From: Clostridiales bacterium
Lineage (GTDB): Bacteria > Bacillota > Clostridia > Christensenellales > Aristaeellaceae
Assembly (NCBI GenBank): GCA_004556395.1
Contig: SFHK01000024.1
Location: 1-30,698, forward strand
Length of the DNA stretch: 30,698 nt
Direction of reading: 5' to 3'
Part shown: piece by piece, positions 16,755 to 25,637 of the stretch
Layout of the letters: every line of letters begins with the position of its first letter
Numbering within the stretch: position 1 is the first letter of the stretch
The notes under the pieces: generated by a model
Told to the model about the DNA's origin: nothing
What the model saw: the letters and a program-made list of their open reading frames with translations, nothing else
The model's database searches: none
Translations under genes and position numbers: made by a program

Positions 16755-17660
16755 ATGGAAAGACGGATTGGCCGCTGCCGAAGCGATGTCATCTACGATA
16801 CCATACTCTTTATCCTGCTTTCGCTGGTGTTTCTGGTCGTCGCCTACCCGCTGTACTTCGTCATCATCTCCTCGGTATCCGACCCCATCGCCGTGTCCAA
16901 CGGCGAGGTAACGTTCTACCCCATCGGCTTCACGCTGGACGGCTACCGGGAGGTCTTCAAGACGAACACCGTCGTTCGCGGCTTCCTGAATTCGCTTCTG
17001 TACACCGTGTGCGGCGTAAGCGTGAACCTGCTTGTTACCCTGCCCACCGGCTACGCGCTGAGCCGCAAGGACTTCGCGCTGAAGAAGTTCGTCACTTTCT
17101 TCTATATGCTTACGATGTTCATCGGCGGCGGCATGATGCCGACCTACCTCATCGTCAAGCAGACCGGGCTTCTCAACTCCATGTGGGCGCTGATCATTCC
17201 CGGCGCGATGGGCGTATATAATATGATCGTCGCCAAGACCTTCTTCAGCACCAACATTCCGTTGGAACTGATGGAGGCGGCCAGGCTGGACGGCTGCGGC
17301 AACACGCGCTTCTTCTTCCACATCGTGCTGCCTCTCTCCGGCGCAATCACCGCCATTCTGGTACTGTACTATGGACAGGGGCACTGGAACAGCTACTTCA
17401 GCGCCCTTCTGTACATCAACGACCGCGAAAAGTGGCCGCTTCAGCTGGAGCTGCGAAACATTCTTCTATTGAACACGAACACCATGACCAAGGAATTCAT
17501 CACCGAGGAAATGCGCAAGGAACAGGCACGCCGCGAAGCGCTGGCCAACATGATGAAATATTCCCTGATCATCATCTCGTCGATTCCGATGCTGATCGTC
17601 TACCCCTTCGTGCAGAAGCACTTCGTCAAGGGCGTGATGATCGGCTCGGTCAAGGGCTGA
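16755..17660 (+). CDS. Sugar ABC transporter permease, YtcP/LplC type
   Basis: This 301-residue permease is the partner of the preceding one. It opens with a helix (ILFILLSLVFLVVAYPLYFVIISSVSDP) typical of LplC/YtcP proteins. It carries the EAA motif EAARLDGCGNTRFFFHIVLPL and ends with the family-typical FVQKHFVKGVMIGSVKG. ATG 16755 is preceded by GGGAGG at seven bases, favouring it over the upstream GTG 16734, which overlaps the previous stop. The solute-binding protein gene follows after 44 bases with its own strong ribosome binding site. Confidence 0.93.
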   Translation: MERRIGRCRSDVIYDTILFILLSLVFLVVAYPLYFVIISSVSDPIAVSNGEVTFYPIGFTLDGYREVFKTNTVVRGFLNSLLYTVCGVSVNLLVTLPTGYALSRKDFALKKFVTFFYMLTMFIGGGMMPTYLIVKQTGLLNSMWALIIPGAMGVYNMIVAKTFFSTNIPLELMEAARLDGCGNTRFFFHIVLPLSGAITAILVLYYGQGHWNSYFSALLYINDREKWPLQLELRNILLLNTNTMTKEFITEEMRKEQARREALANMMKYSLIIISSIPMLIVYPFVQKHFVKGVMIGSVKG

Positions 17661-17704
17661 TTCGCGTTAGTAAAGCCGCAAGGCTTAAAAAAGGAGGTTC
17701 CCCC

Positions 17705-19312
17705 ATGAAAAAACTGGCTCTCGCGCTGGCAGCCATCCTGCTGCTGAGCACCTGCTCCGCATTCGCCGACGTGCTTCTCGAAGGCGAAAAAGTCTGGGAC
17801 GGCGACACTCCCTTCGAATTTACGCTGATGATCGACGACAGCTACGAGCCCGACGGCCGCGTCGTCTACGAGATGCTCGAGAAGAAGACCAACGTTCACG
17901 TGAAGCTGAACCTTGCGCCCTATCAGGTGCAGCTTGAGAAGATGGCCGTGGCGCTGTCCACCGGCGACTATGCTGATGTCATTGCCGGCTGGCTGCTGGG
18001 CACGAAGGACGTCATCGAGCTGGGCGGTGACGGCACCTTCCTCGCACTGGAGGATTACATTGCCAAATACTGCCCCCACATCGAGGAGGTTCTCAACCGT
18101 CCTGGTGTCCGCGAATCCATGACGCTGCCGGACGGCCACATCTACACCATTCCCTACGCTATCGGCGAGCCGGAGGTTACCTTCAAGCCCTACATCAATC
18201 AGGTATGGCTGGAGCGTCTGGGTCTCGAAATGCCCACGACCCCCGAAGAGCTGAAGGAGGTTCTCATCGCCTTCCGCGACAACGACGCGAACGGCAACGG
18301 CGACCCGAACGACGAAATCCCCTTTGGCGGCGACACCAACAACCTGAACCTCGGCATGTGCGCCGGCTGGTTCGGCATCGAAGCGGTTGATAACAACGGC
18401 TATCCCTTCTTCGCCAAGAAGGACGGCAAGCTGTTCTTCTCCGCCAACAAGCCCGAATTCAAGGAGTTCATCGAGTACTTTGCGGATCTCTACAAAGAGA
18501 ACCTGATCGACCCCGAGCTCTTCACGCAGGATCTTGAAAACTGGAAGGCCAAGGGCGGCAAGGATCTCTACGGCGTTTGCATCGGCTACGGCCCCGGCGA
18601 CTGGTACACCAACTACGAAAAGGGCACCGCTGACTACGAGAAGTACGGCGAGAACGCCTTTACCTGCCTGCCCGTGCTGAAGGGCTGCGACAATCCGCTG
18701 TTCCACCGCAACTCCAACGGCGTTACCCTGTTCCGCACGCAGCTTGCCATCACCGACAAGTGCGATGAAGAAAAGCTGCTCGCCATCCTCCGCTGGCTGG
18801 ACGTCCTCTACATGGAGGAAAACTCCGTTCAGGCCGGAAACGGTCTCCTCGGCGTTGAATACGAGAAGATCGGCGACCACCTGTACCGCGAAATCTACCA
18901 CAAGGTCGGCGAAAACGGCTGGACGCAGGAAGACGAGGACAGAAACACATGGGCGCGCTGCTTTACCCAGTCCATGCCCCGAAATATGGGCGTTGCAAAG
19001 CTGCTGCCCTACGACAAGGATGAGCCCGATCCGTCCTTCATGGATCTGTGCGACGAGGTCTACCGTCCGTACATGACCGAAACGTTCAAGGCCGTCTGGG
19101 GTGCGAATCAGGAGGACGCCGAGCGCAAGTCGATCATCGAGACCGACCTCAAGAGCTACATCAAGTCCAAGATCGCCCAGTGGGTCTCCGGCGAAGCCGA
19201 TGTGAACGCCGAATGGGATGCCTACTGCCAGCAGCTCGAAGCCTACGGTCTGAGCGAGCTCACCGACATCTACGCCCGCGAGCAGGGTCTGGACATCCAC
19301 GAAGCCAACTAA
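17705..19312 (+). CDS. Extracellular sugar-binding protein of the ABC transporter
   Basis: This 535-residue protein is of the LplA-like solute-binding group that captures oligosaccharides outside the cell for the two permeases upstream. The signal peptide (MKKLALALAAILLLSTCSAFA) is followed by the mature start DVLLEGEK. A short acidic loop (DNDANGNGDPNDE, about residues 192-204) is of the calcium-binding type found in this group. The Cys in LLSTC has Thr at -1, a poor lipobox, while SAFA-D fits ordinary signal peptidase, so membrane anchoring is uncertain. ATG 17705 has AAGGAGG seven bases upstream. Two hairpins and a T-rich run follow the stop. Confidence 0.9.
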   Translation: MKKLALALAAILLLSTCSAFADVLLEGEKVWDGDTPFEFTLMIDDSYEPDGRVVYEMLEKKTNVHVKLNLAPYQVQLEKMAVALSTGDYADVIAGWLLGTKDVIELGGDGTFLALEDYIAKYCPHIEEVLNRPGVRESMTLPDGHIYTIPYAIGEPEVTFKPYINQVWLERLGLEMPTTPEELKEVLIAFRDNDANGNGDPNDEIPFGGDTNNLNLGMCAGWFGIEAVDNNGYPFFAKKDGKLFFSANKPEFKEFIEYFADLYKENLIDPELFTQDLENWKAKGGKDLYGVCIGYGPGDWYTNYEKGTADYEKYGENAFTCLPVLKGCDNPLFHRNSNGVTLFRTQLAITDKCDEEKLLAILRWLDVLYMEENSVQAGNGLLGVEYEKIGDHLYREIYHKVGENGWTQEDEDRNTWARCFTQSMPRNMGVAKLLPYDKDEPDPSFMDLCDEVYRPYMTETFKAVWGANQEDAERKSIIETDLKSYIKSKIAQWVSGEADVNAEWDAYCQQLEAYGLSELTDIYAREQGLDIHEAN

Positions 19313-19328
19313 TCCGCCTTTCCCGGGT

Positions 19329-19396
19329 CGCCGCACAAGCGGCGGCTCCTTCCTCTATACAGGGCAGCCCGCTTCGGCTGCCCTGCTTCGTTTTGC
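19329..19396 (+). terminator. Tandem hairpin terminator of the ABC operon
   Basis: The first hairpin is CGCCGC-ACAA-GCGGCG (19329-19344). The second is AGGGCAGCC (19361-19369) with GGCTGCCCT (19376-19384), followed by GCTTCGTTTTGC. Confidence 0.75.
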
Positions 19397-19404
19397 TTTC
19401 CAAA

Positions 19405-19450
19405 GAAAATCAAAAATGGCGGCTCCCGTTCTCTCGAAACGGAAGCCGCC
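19405..19450 (-). terminator. Terminator of murA
   Basis: A 13-bp stem (19418-19430 with 19438-19450, one mismatch) is followed on the minus strand by ATTTTTGATTTTC. It lies 14 bases past the murA stop. Confidence 0.85.
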
Positions 19451-19464
19451 CCTCTGTCTATGCC

Positions 19465-20754
19465 TCAGAATTCATCGTCGTTGTATTCGTTGTCGGCGTA
19501 GGTCTTGTGAATCGCCATCGCGCCCAGCAGGCGCAGCTTTTCGTCGATTCGCTCATACCCGCGCATGATGTACTTCACGCCCTTGATCTCGCTCCGCCCC
19601 TCGGCGATCAGCGCCGCGACGATCATGGCCGCGCCGGCGCGCAGGTCGGTGGCCGTGATGCGCGTGCCCCGCAGCTGCGGAACGCCCTCGACGATGGCCG
19701 TGCGCTCCAGCACGCGAATGTTCGCGCCCATGCGCCGCAGCTCATCCACATAGCGGAAACGGTTCTCGAAAATCGTCTCCGTGACATAGCTGGAACCGGG
19801 CACCGACGCGAGCATGGCCGTCATCGGCTGCTGCAGGTCGGTCGGGAAGCCGGGATACACTTGCGTTTTGATGTTGATCGGGCGCAGCTTGCCGTCGGCG
19901 CGCACGCGGATCCTGTCGTCCGCCTCGTTCACATGCACGCCCATTTCCAAAAGCTTCGCCGTGAGCGACTCCATGTGCGTAGGAATCGCGCCGCGAATCA
20001 TCACGTCGCCCCGCGTCGCCGCGGCGGCGATCATCAGCGTGCCGGTTTCAATCTGGTCGGGAATCACGGCATAGTTGGAGCCGTGCAGCGGGCGGCCTCC
20101 GCGAATGCGGATGACGTCCGTGCCCGCGCCCTTGACCCACGCGCCCATCGACGACAGGAAGTTCGCCGTGTCGACGATGTGCGGCTCCTTCGCAGCGTTG
20201 TGAATCGTCGTCGCGCCCTTCGCGCATACGGCGGTCAGCATGGTATTGATCGTCGCGCCCACGGACGGGAAATCAAGGAACACCTCCGTGCCCTCGAAAT
20301 GATCGGTTACCTGCGCGCGAATCACCCCGCCCGACAGGTCGACGTCCGCGCCCAGCGACGTGAGACCCTTGATGGTCTGGTCGATGGGGCGGTTTCCGAT
20401 GTCGCAGCCGCCGGGCATGGGCACGCAGGAGGAGCCCATGCGCCCCAGAAGCACCGGAACCAGATAATAGGACGCGCGCATCTTCCGAACCAGCTCGTAG
20501 GGCGGGTCGTTGCGCGTGATGCCGCGCGGGTCGATACTCATCACGCCGTGCTCGAACGTGACGTCCGCGCCCAGCCATATAAGTATATCACGCAGACAGT
20601 ACACATCGTCGATATCCGGCAGGTTCTCGATCGTACTGGGCGAATCGGCGAGCAGCGCCGCGGGAATGATGGCCACGGCCGCGTTCTTGCCGCCGCTTAC
20701 CGTCACTTCACCCTTCAGGCGAACGCCCCCGTCGATCAATAACGTTTCAATCAT
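19465..20754 (-). CDS. murA: UDP-N-acetylglucosamine 1-carboxyvinyltransferase
   Basis: This 429-residue enzyme transfers enolpyruvate from PEP to UDP-GlcNAc, the first committed step of peptidoglycan synthesis, in the cytoplasm. Key residues are present: Lys23 in SGGKNAA, the catalytic Cys117 in PMPGGCDIGNRP (the fosfomycin target position), and the Arg of the C-terminal RGYERIDEKL. Length fits the family. ATG 20754 has GAGAGG about six bases upstream; a longer frame to 20772 lacks one. It starts 40 bases after the FmdB-like gene, so both are probably read from the promoter at 21035-21063. Firmicutes often carry two murA paralogues; which one this is cannot be told here. Confidence 0.96.
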   Translation of the reverse strand: MIETLLIDGGVRLKGEVTVSGGKNAAVAIIPAALLADSPSTIENLPDIDDVYCLRDILIWLGADVTFEHGVMSIDPRGITRNDPPYELVRKMRASYYLVPVLLGRMGSSCVPMPGGCDIGNRPIDQTIKGLTSLGADVDLSGGVIRAQVTDHFEGTEVFLDFPSVGATINTMLTAVCAKGATTIHNAAKEPHIVDTANFLSSMGAWVKGAGTDVIRIRGGRPLHGSNYAVIPDQIETGTLMIAAAATRGDVMIRGAIPTHMESLTAKLLEMGVHVNEADDRIRVRADGKLRPINIKTQVYPGFPTDLQQPMTAMLASVPGSSYVTETIFENRFRYVDELRRMGANIRVLERTAIVEGVPQLRGTRITATDLRAGAAMIVAALIAEGRSEIKGVKYIMRGYERIDEKLRLLGAMAIHKTYADNEYNDDEF

Positions 20755-20794
20755 GCAATCCTCTCTCCGCAAGCGGAGCCTTTCCGGTTGATGG

Positions 20795-20995
20795 TTATTT
20801 GCCGCAGCCGGAGCATCCGGCGCAGTGGCCGCTGCAGCCGCCGGAACGCTTCGCGCCGAAATTGCACTTGCCGTTCCAGACGCGCTCGGCCTTCCTGCCG
20901 CAATCGGGGCAGACCGCCTCGTCCTTTCGGGCGACGGTCAGAATTTCCTCAAAACGCTTCCCGCAGGCGGGACAGCGAAAGCTGTACAAAGGCAT
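20795..20995 (-). CDS. FmdB-like zinc ribbon protein
   Basis: This 66-residue protein starts MPLYSFRCPACGKRFEEI and has two CxxC pairs (Cys8/Cys11 and Cys29/Cys32) forming a zinc ribbon, as in the FmdB/CxxC_CXXC_SSSS regulatory-protein family. The tail is rich in Cys and Gly (SGGCSGHCAGCSGCGK). Its role is unknown; FmdB was named from a formamidase operon. ATG 20995 has GAGGG about nine bases upstream. It leads the transcript into murA. Its promoter is divergent from that of the CapA-like gene. Confidence 0.85.
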   Translation of the reverse strand: MPLYSFRCPACGKRFEEILTVARKDEAVCPDCGRKAERVWNGKCNFGAKRSGGCSGHCAGCSGCGK

Positions 20996-21034
20996 ATTGA
21001 CTTCCCTCTTTGTATCCATACGCGATCATTCTCT

Positions 21035-21063
21035 ATTATACACGCAAGAGGGCTTTCAATCAA
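21035..21063 (-). promoter_or_regulatory. Promoter of the fmdB-like/murA unit
   Basis: Minus strand: TTGATT (21058-21063), a 17-base spacer and TATAAT (21035-21040), about 40 bases upstream of ATG 20995. Confidence 0.75.
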
Positions 21064-21103
21064 GACTTTTTCTGAAAAACTGCGAAATCCGCCGCCGCGC
21101 GCA

Positions 21104-21132
21104 TTGACTCCGTGCCGGAAAGTCTCTATAAT
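21104..21132 (+). promoter_or_regulatory. Promoter of the CapA-family gene
   Basis: TTGACT (21104-21109), a 17-base spacer and TATAAT (21127-21132), about 30 bases upstream of the start at 21165. Confidence 0.8.
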
Positions 21133-21164
21133 GGGAGAAAAACCATCGGGACGGTGATTTCGCG

Positions 21165-22331
21165 ATGCGCAGGCGCATGGCAGCCCTGCTTCTGGCAGGA
21201 ATCCTTCTGTTTTCAGCGGCCGCGGAGCGCCCGCAGCCCACGCTTGCGCAGACCGAGCGGCGCGCGGTCATCCGCGTAGCCGGGGATTTCGTGATTCACG
21301 ACGCGCTCATCCGCTCCGCGCAGGCGCTGGGCGGCGGCGAAGCGTACGAATTCTCCCCCATGCTCTCCGAAATCCGCGCCGCGCTTTCAAACGCCGACTT
21401 CACCTTTGCCAACGTCGACGGCGCGCTGAGCGGCATCGTCGGCCGGGATGTCTACAGCGGCTACCCGCAGTTCAACACGCCGGAATCACTGCTTCCCGCG
21501 CTAAAGAACGCGGGCGTCGACGGTCTGACGATGGCGAACAACCACATGCTCGATCGCTACTACGACGGCCTGCTCCGCTCGCTGGACAACGCCGAGGCCG
21601 CCGGTTTCTTCACGGCGGGCGCCAGCCGCTCGCAGGAGGAACGGATGCAGCCGACCCTCCTCACGCTCTGCGACATCCGCATCGGCATTCTCAACTACAC
21701 CTGCTCCCTCAATTCCATCGACCGCATGCGCGGCCTGAACCCGAACGCGATGGTCTTCGCCGTGCACGCGGTGAAGAATTCCGATTTCGGGCAGGACGTG
21801 CGCGCGCTGCGCGAGGCCGGAGCAGAGCTCATACTGTGTTTTATGCATTGGGGCACGGAATATATGAAAACGCCCGACTCCACGCAGATTGCGCTCGCAA
21901 AGCAGCTTATGCAGGCGGGCGTGGACGTGATCATCGGCGGGCATCCGCACGTGGTGCAGCGCGCCGACTGGCTGGAGGGAACCAACCAGTTTGGCGAAGC
22001 GCAGCGCACGCTGTGCGTCTATTCCCTCGGCAATTTCCTGAGCGGACAGCGCCAGAACGGCCGCGACGGCGGCGTGATCTTCCAGCTTGCGCTGAAGGAG
22101 GACGAAGGCCGGATTGCCGTGGACTCATTCAGCTTCGTCAGCACGTGGGTGTGGCGCACCGGCACCGAGCGCGCGGGCTATACCTATTCCGTGCTGCCCG
22201 TAAGCCGCTACCGCGAAACGCCCCTGAAGGATATGACGCAAAGAGATCGAACCGCCATGCTCGAATGCGACCGAAGGAACCGCCAAACTCTCGCATCCGG
22301 CAGCGCCATCGTCGAGGAGCTCTCTGAATAA
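21165..22331 (+). CDS. CapA-family (poly-gamma-glutamate synthesis type) metallophosphatase-like protein
   Basis: This 388-residue protein has an N-terminal signal sequence (MAALLLAGILLFSAAAE) and the CapA/PGA_cap calcineurin-like fold. Motifs in order are VAGDFVIHD, FTFANVDGALSG (usually N-x-E; here N-x-D), LTMANNHMLDRYYDGL, CFMHWGTEY, IIGGHPHVVQ and YSLGNFLSG. The metal-binding His and Asn residues of the last motifs are kept. Family members act in polyglutamate capsule export or other cell-surface polymer work, but no capB/capC genes are nearby, so the substrate is unknown. The ribosome binding site is weak; ATG 21177 (Met5) is an alternative start. It has its own promoter. Confidence 0.87.
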   Translation: MRRRMAALLLAGILLFSAAAERPQPTLAQTERRAVIRVAGDFVIHDALIRSAQALGGGEAYEFSPMLSEIRAALSNADFTFANVDGALSGIVGRDVYSGYPQFNTPESLLPALKNAGVDGLTMANNHMLDRYYDGLLRSLDNAEAAGFFTAGASRSQEERMQPTLLTLCDIRIGILNYTCSLNSIDRMRGLNPNAMVFAVHAVKNSDFGQDVRALREAGAELILCFMHWGTEYMKTPDSTQIALAKQLMQAGVDVIIGGHPHVVQRADWLEGTNQFGEAQRTLCVYSLGNFLSGQRQNGRDGGVIFQLALKEDEGRIAVDSFSFVSTWVWRTGTERAGYTYSVLPVSRYRETPLKDMTQRDRTAMLECDRRNRQTLASGSAIVEELSE

Positions 22332-22334
22332 GCG

Positions 22335-22644
22335 TCACCCGCGCGTCAGGTTGCGCTCGAACTTCGCGGTGCAGGACGCCTTCAGCTCGTCCCCGGAAAT
22401 GCCGCAGCATAGCATCACGTCGTTGTAATACATCCGCACGCAGTGCGCATCTCAGCTCCGCGTCGGCGCAGGCCTTCATGCCGCCGTGCTTCTTCACCAG
22501 ATCGATCACCTCGCCGATTTCGCCGGTCATCCACAGCAGCTTGTTTTTTCCCGTCTCCGGTGAAATCGCCTCCCACCTGCCCCTGTATTTCTCCTGAAGC
22601 CTTCTCTGCATCTCCTGCATTTCGCCGATGCTGAAATCCGCCAT
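22335..22644 (-). pseudogene. MazG-like nucleotide pyrophosphohydrolase, frameshifted
   Basis: The first part reads MADFSIGEMQEMQRRLQEKY ... KNKLLWMTGEIGEVIDLVKKHGGMKACADAELR, typical of small MazG-like proteins that hydrolyse nucleoside triphosphates. The expected end, MYYNDVMLCCGISGDELKASC to ERNLTRG then TGA, is present but in another frame. From the usual spacing between the LR and MYYND segments, about 17 bases are missing near 22430-22450. The loss removes the stretch that normally carries the second metal-binding EExxD motif, so the gene is both frameshifted and catalytically dead. The start has AAAGG four bases before ATG 22644. It lies immediately downstream of the GH38 terminator. 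Confidence 0.75.
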
Positions 22645-22662
22645 CGTACCTTTTTCCCCGTT

Positions 22663-22699
22663 CAAAACAGGAGCGCCCGTTTCTCCTGCGGACGCTCCT
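22663..22699 (-). terminator. Terminator of the GH38 gene
   Basis: AGGAGCG (22669-22675) pairs with CGCTCCT (22693-22699), with an inner CCG/CGG pairing. On the minus strand it is followed by GTTTTG. It overlaps the leader of the MazG-like remnant. Confidence 0.7.
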
Positions 22700-22713
22700 T
22701 CTGTTTATAATCC

Positions 22714-25560
22714 TTAGTCTTCGATTCGAACCGTCGTCAGCCCGTGCGCGCGCAGCGGCACGAGCACCGCGCCGTTCTGAATCGTCTGCGCGTCCAGCGT
22801 CCGCTCGCGAATGTCGGACAGATGCGCCGCGTGCGGCGGGACGGCGGGCGTAAGCACGGCCTGCGTCGCTTCGCCGTAGTTGATCAGGCGCACGATGGTT
22901 CCGTTTCCATCCTCCGCGCACTTCACGGCGGCAAGCCGCACATGCTCCGCCTGAATCGTCAGGAAGCGGCCGCTGCCCGCCAGCGTGCCCTTGTGCGGAC
23001 GCGCGGTGATGCTCGCCGCCGGCCGATTCAGAAGCCGTGTAAACAGCGACAGGCTTTCCGGCTTCACGTCCTCCGTCACGCCCAGCGACAGGCTGAACTC
23101 GTGCAGTCCCTTCTCCGGATCGGGATCCGGATCGTAGCCCGCGCGAATCAGCGTAAGCTGGAGCGTATTGTCATAGCTGCGCACGCCGTATTTCGCGTCG
23201 CTGGTCAGCACCATCGCGGGCGTACTCTCCTTCGGCAGCGCACAGGCATAGGTGCGCACGGGCATATCCATGTTCATAGGCGCGCGGTCGATGTATCCGG
23301 CGGCGTTGTCGCAGCGCGTCTTTTCGGATTCATAGGCATACGGCGCCGCGAACGCCAGCTGCGCCATGCCGTTTTCACGCGTGCCGCGCTCGCACCAGTC
23401 CACCTTCACCTGATAGCGCAGCGCCTTCGCGCCCTTGTCCAGCGACACCACGACGGACAGCGTGGACGCGGTGGCGAAGCTCGTCTTCATTTCCAGCGCG
23501 CCGCGCAGCTCGCCGTCGGCCGCGCGGGTTATGCGCACATCCCTGCGAATTTGCTCACGGCGCAGGTACCGTCCGACCACCCAGCTGGTCATGCCGTGCG
23601 CCGGGTCCTCCAGAATGTCGAAGAAGCCCGCCGGGCCGGAAAGAAGCTCCTTCCCGCTCGCCTTATCCACAAGGGAAATCAGCGCGCCGTCGATCACGTC
23701 GAACTCCGCGCGGAGATGTTCGTTCTCGAGTACGTACCGCTCCGGCGCGTGCAGCCGCGGGTCGCCCGGATAGCGCAGCGGGAACGCATCGTCGTCCGCC
23801 GCGTCCAGCACCACCGTCTGCCAGCCGCAGGCGGGAATCTCCGCGTCCACCAGCAGACGCACATAGGAATGCCCCATATAGCCGATGCCGTTCGCCCGTG
23901 TGAGCCGCTGCACAGGCAGCGAGCGCCCGTCCAGCGTGCGCACGACGATCGCCTTCGCGTCGCCGGGATAGTCCCACACCGTAAGCTCGGTCGGCGTGGT
24001 GCGGGGCGCTTCCTCGCAGTTGAACAGGTGGAACACGCGCGTGAGCGACGCGCATCGTTCGGCCACCGGCGGGCGGAAGCGCATGCCGTCGAAGCCCACG
24101 CCCGCGCCCTCGGAGCGCGTGAACGCCGCCGGGCTCTGTTCCTCAACGGAAGAGGTGTCAATCGCTTCGGCCAGCGAACGCATCGCGGCGGCATAGGCCG
24201 TGCCCGCGCCCGCGAACGCTTCGGAGAACGTCGCCATCGCGTATTCGCGCGTGTCGCGCACGCCGGAGCCGGTCATAATATCGTGGAACTGGCTGAACAG
24301 CACCTTGCGCCACGCCGTCTCAAACATGCCCGCGGGATAGGCGCTGCCGATCAGCGCGTTGGCGGCGGCCGAAAGCGCTTCGGCCTCGCGCAGTGTGTCC
24401 TCGCCGATGCGGTTGGTCGCCTTCACGCGGCTCTGCGTCGTGTAGCAGCCGGTGAACACGCAGTTCAGCTCGGTATCCACCACGGGCAGACGGTCGCGCA
24501 CGGTCTCGAGTGCGCCAAAGAACGCGCGGTACGACGAATGAATCAGCCTCGGGAACACCGGCCACGCGCGCATTTCTTCAATATAAGTAAGATCCTGCCG
24601 GGTCGGCCCGCCGCCGTGGTCGCCCACGCCGTACACCTTCACCGCGTCCATCACGCCGGTTTTCCGGCAAAAACCGGGCACAAACAGCGCGAAATTCGGG
24701 TTCACGTCGCCCAGATACCACGTCGGCTCCTGGAATGCCAGCACCTCCGCGCCGGAGGGCGCGCGCCAGATATGCGCGCCGGTTCCTTCGTGCCCGCGGC
24801 AGTAGTAATAATACTTCACGCCCGCCTGGCTGAGAATCTCCGGCACGTTCGCGCCGTGGCCGAAGGTATCCGGCTCAAAATCGAGATTCAGCGCGTCGGG
24901 ATCGATGCCCAGCAGCTTGGAAAGATAGTTTTTCGTATACAGCAGGTGACGCGCCATGCTCTCCTCGGAGGGCATGTTCTTGTCCGCCTCCACCCACGTG
25001 GAAGCCGAAACCTCCCAGCGCCCTTCCTTTATCCGGCGGCGAATCACGTCCAGCATCGCGGGCTCGTATTCCTCCACGATGCGATAGGTGGAAGCCTGCG
25101 ACTGCGCGTAGGTGAACTCCGGAAATTCCTCCATCAGCTTCAGCACCGTGCGGAACGTTTCCAGCGTCACGGCGACCGTTTCATGATACGGCCACATCCA
25201 GTTCATGTCGATGTGCGCGTGCCCGATCATATGTACCGTGTAGGCCTTCGCCGCGTCCTTCAGCGGAAGCAGAATCTCCTCCGCCCGCTGCGCGGCGGCC
25301 TTGGTGATCGCGCCCTCGCTTTCGAGCGCGTCCAACAGGAAATCCGCGGCTTCGCACACAACCGCATCGTACCGGCCGCCCTCGGCCTCGCTCATCCGGT
25401 AGGCAAAGGCGGTCTGCATCACGGCGCGCTGCACAAACAGCGGCGCTTCCGCGATACCCTCCCGCGCAAGCTCTCCGGTGACATAGTGGCGATAGCCGTC
25501 CCGCTGATCCAGATTTACGGCCTTCAGCAGCGCGTGAATCCGTTGGCTTAAGGAAGTCAT
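22714..25560 (-). CDS. Alpha-mannosidase, glycoside hydrolase family 38
   Basis: This 948-residue enzyme should release alpha-linked mannose from oligosaccharides. The catalytic (beta/alpha)7 domain begins at about residue 105 with the zinc-binding HMIGHAHIDMNWMWPY. It contains STWVEADKNMPSEES and DFEPDTFGHGANVPEILSQAG, whose Asp is the expected nucleophile. The helical middle domain has LFSQFHDIMTGSG, and the C-terminal part is beta-rich as in the family. There is no signal peptide, so it is cytoplasmic and works on imported sugars, plausibly those brought in by the transporter at 15790-19312. ATG 25560 follows a purine-rich GGGGGGAA at about eight bases. Its promoter faces that of the FkbH-like gene back to back. 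Confidence 0.93.
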   Translation of the reverse strand: MTSLSQRIHALLKAVNLDQRDGYRHYVTGELAREGIAEAPLFVQRAVMQTAFAYRMSEAEGGRYDAVVCEAADFLLDALESEGAITKAAAQRAEEILLPLKDAAKAYTVHMIGHAHIDMNWMWPYHETVAVTLETFRTVLKLMEEFPEFTYAQSQASTYRIVEEYEPAMLDVIRRRIKEGRWEVSASTWVEADKNMPSEESMARHLLYTKNYLSKLLGIDPDALNLDFEPDTFGHGANVPEILSQAGVKYYYYCRGHEGTGAHIWRAPSGAEVLAFQEPTWYLGDVNPNFALFVPGFCRKTGVMDAVKVYGVGDHGGGPTRQDLTYIEEMRAWPVFPRLIHSSYRAFFGALETVRDRLPVVDTELNCVFTGCYTTQSRVKATNRIGEDTLREAEALSAAANALIGSAYPAGMFETAWRKVLFSQFHDIMTGSGVRDTREYAMATFSEAFAGAGTAYAAAMRSLAEAIDTSSVEEQSPAAFTRSEGAGVGFDGMRFRPPVAERCASLTRVFHLFNCEEAPRTTPTELTVWDYPGDAKAIVVRTLDGRSLPVQRLTRANGIGYMGHSYVRLLVDAEIPACGWQTVVLDAADDDAFPLRYPGDPRLHAPERYVLENEHLRAEFDVIDGALISLVDKASGKELLSGPAGFFDILEDPAHGMTSWVVGRYLRREQIRRDVRITRAADGELRGALEMKTSFATASTLSVVVSLDKGAKALRYQVKVDWCERGTRENGMAQLAFAAPYAYESEKTRCDNAAGYIDRAPMNMDMPVRTYACALPKESTPAMVLTSDAKYGVRSYDNTLQLTLIRAGYDPDPDPEKGLHEFSLSLGVTEDVKPESLSLFTRLLNRPAASITARPHKGTLAGSGRFLTIQAEHVRLAAVKCAEDGNGTIVRLINYGEATQAVLTPAVPPHAAHLSDIRERTLDAQTIQNGAVLVPLRAHGLTTVRIED

Positions 25561-25599
25561 AGCGCATTCCCCCCCGATTTATTTCTTTCATTTGCTGTT

Positions 25600-25629
25600 A
25601 TTATACCTTCCCCGCCGATTCAGTGTCAA
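25600..25629 (-). promoter_or_regulatory. Promoter of the alpha-mannosidase gene
   Basis: Minus strand: TTGACA (25624-25629), an 18-base spacer and TATAAT (25600-25605), giving a leader of about 35 bases. Confidence 0.8.
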
Positions 25630-25637
25630 TACCGGGG

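Noticed and set aside
17600..19336. 578-codon minus-strand open frame
   Set aside because: It is antisense to the sugar-binding protein gene, which has a signal peptide, ribosome binding site and family features.
19048..20742. 564-codon plus-strand open frame
   Set aside because: It runs across the end of the binding protein gene, two terminators and the antisense of murA.
22744..25551. 935-codon plus-strand open frame
   Set aside because: It is antisense to the well-supported GH38 alpha-mannosidase and is rich in Arg, His and Ala with no recognisable domain.
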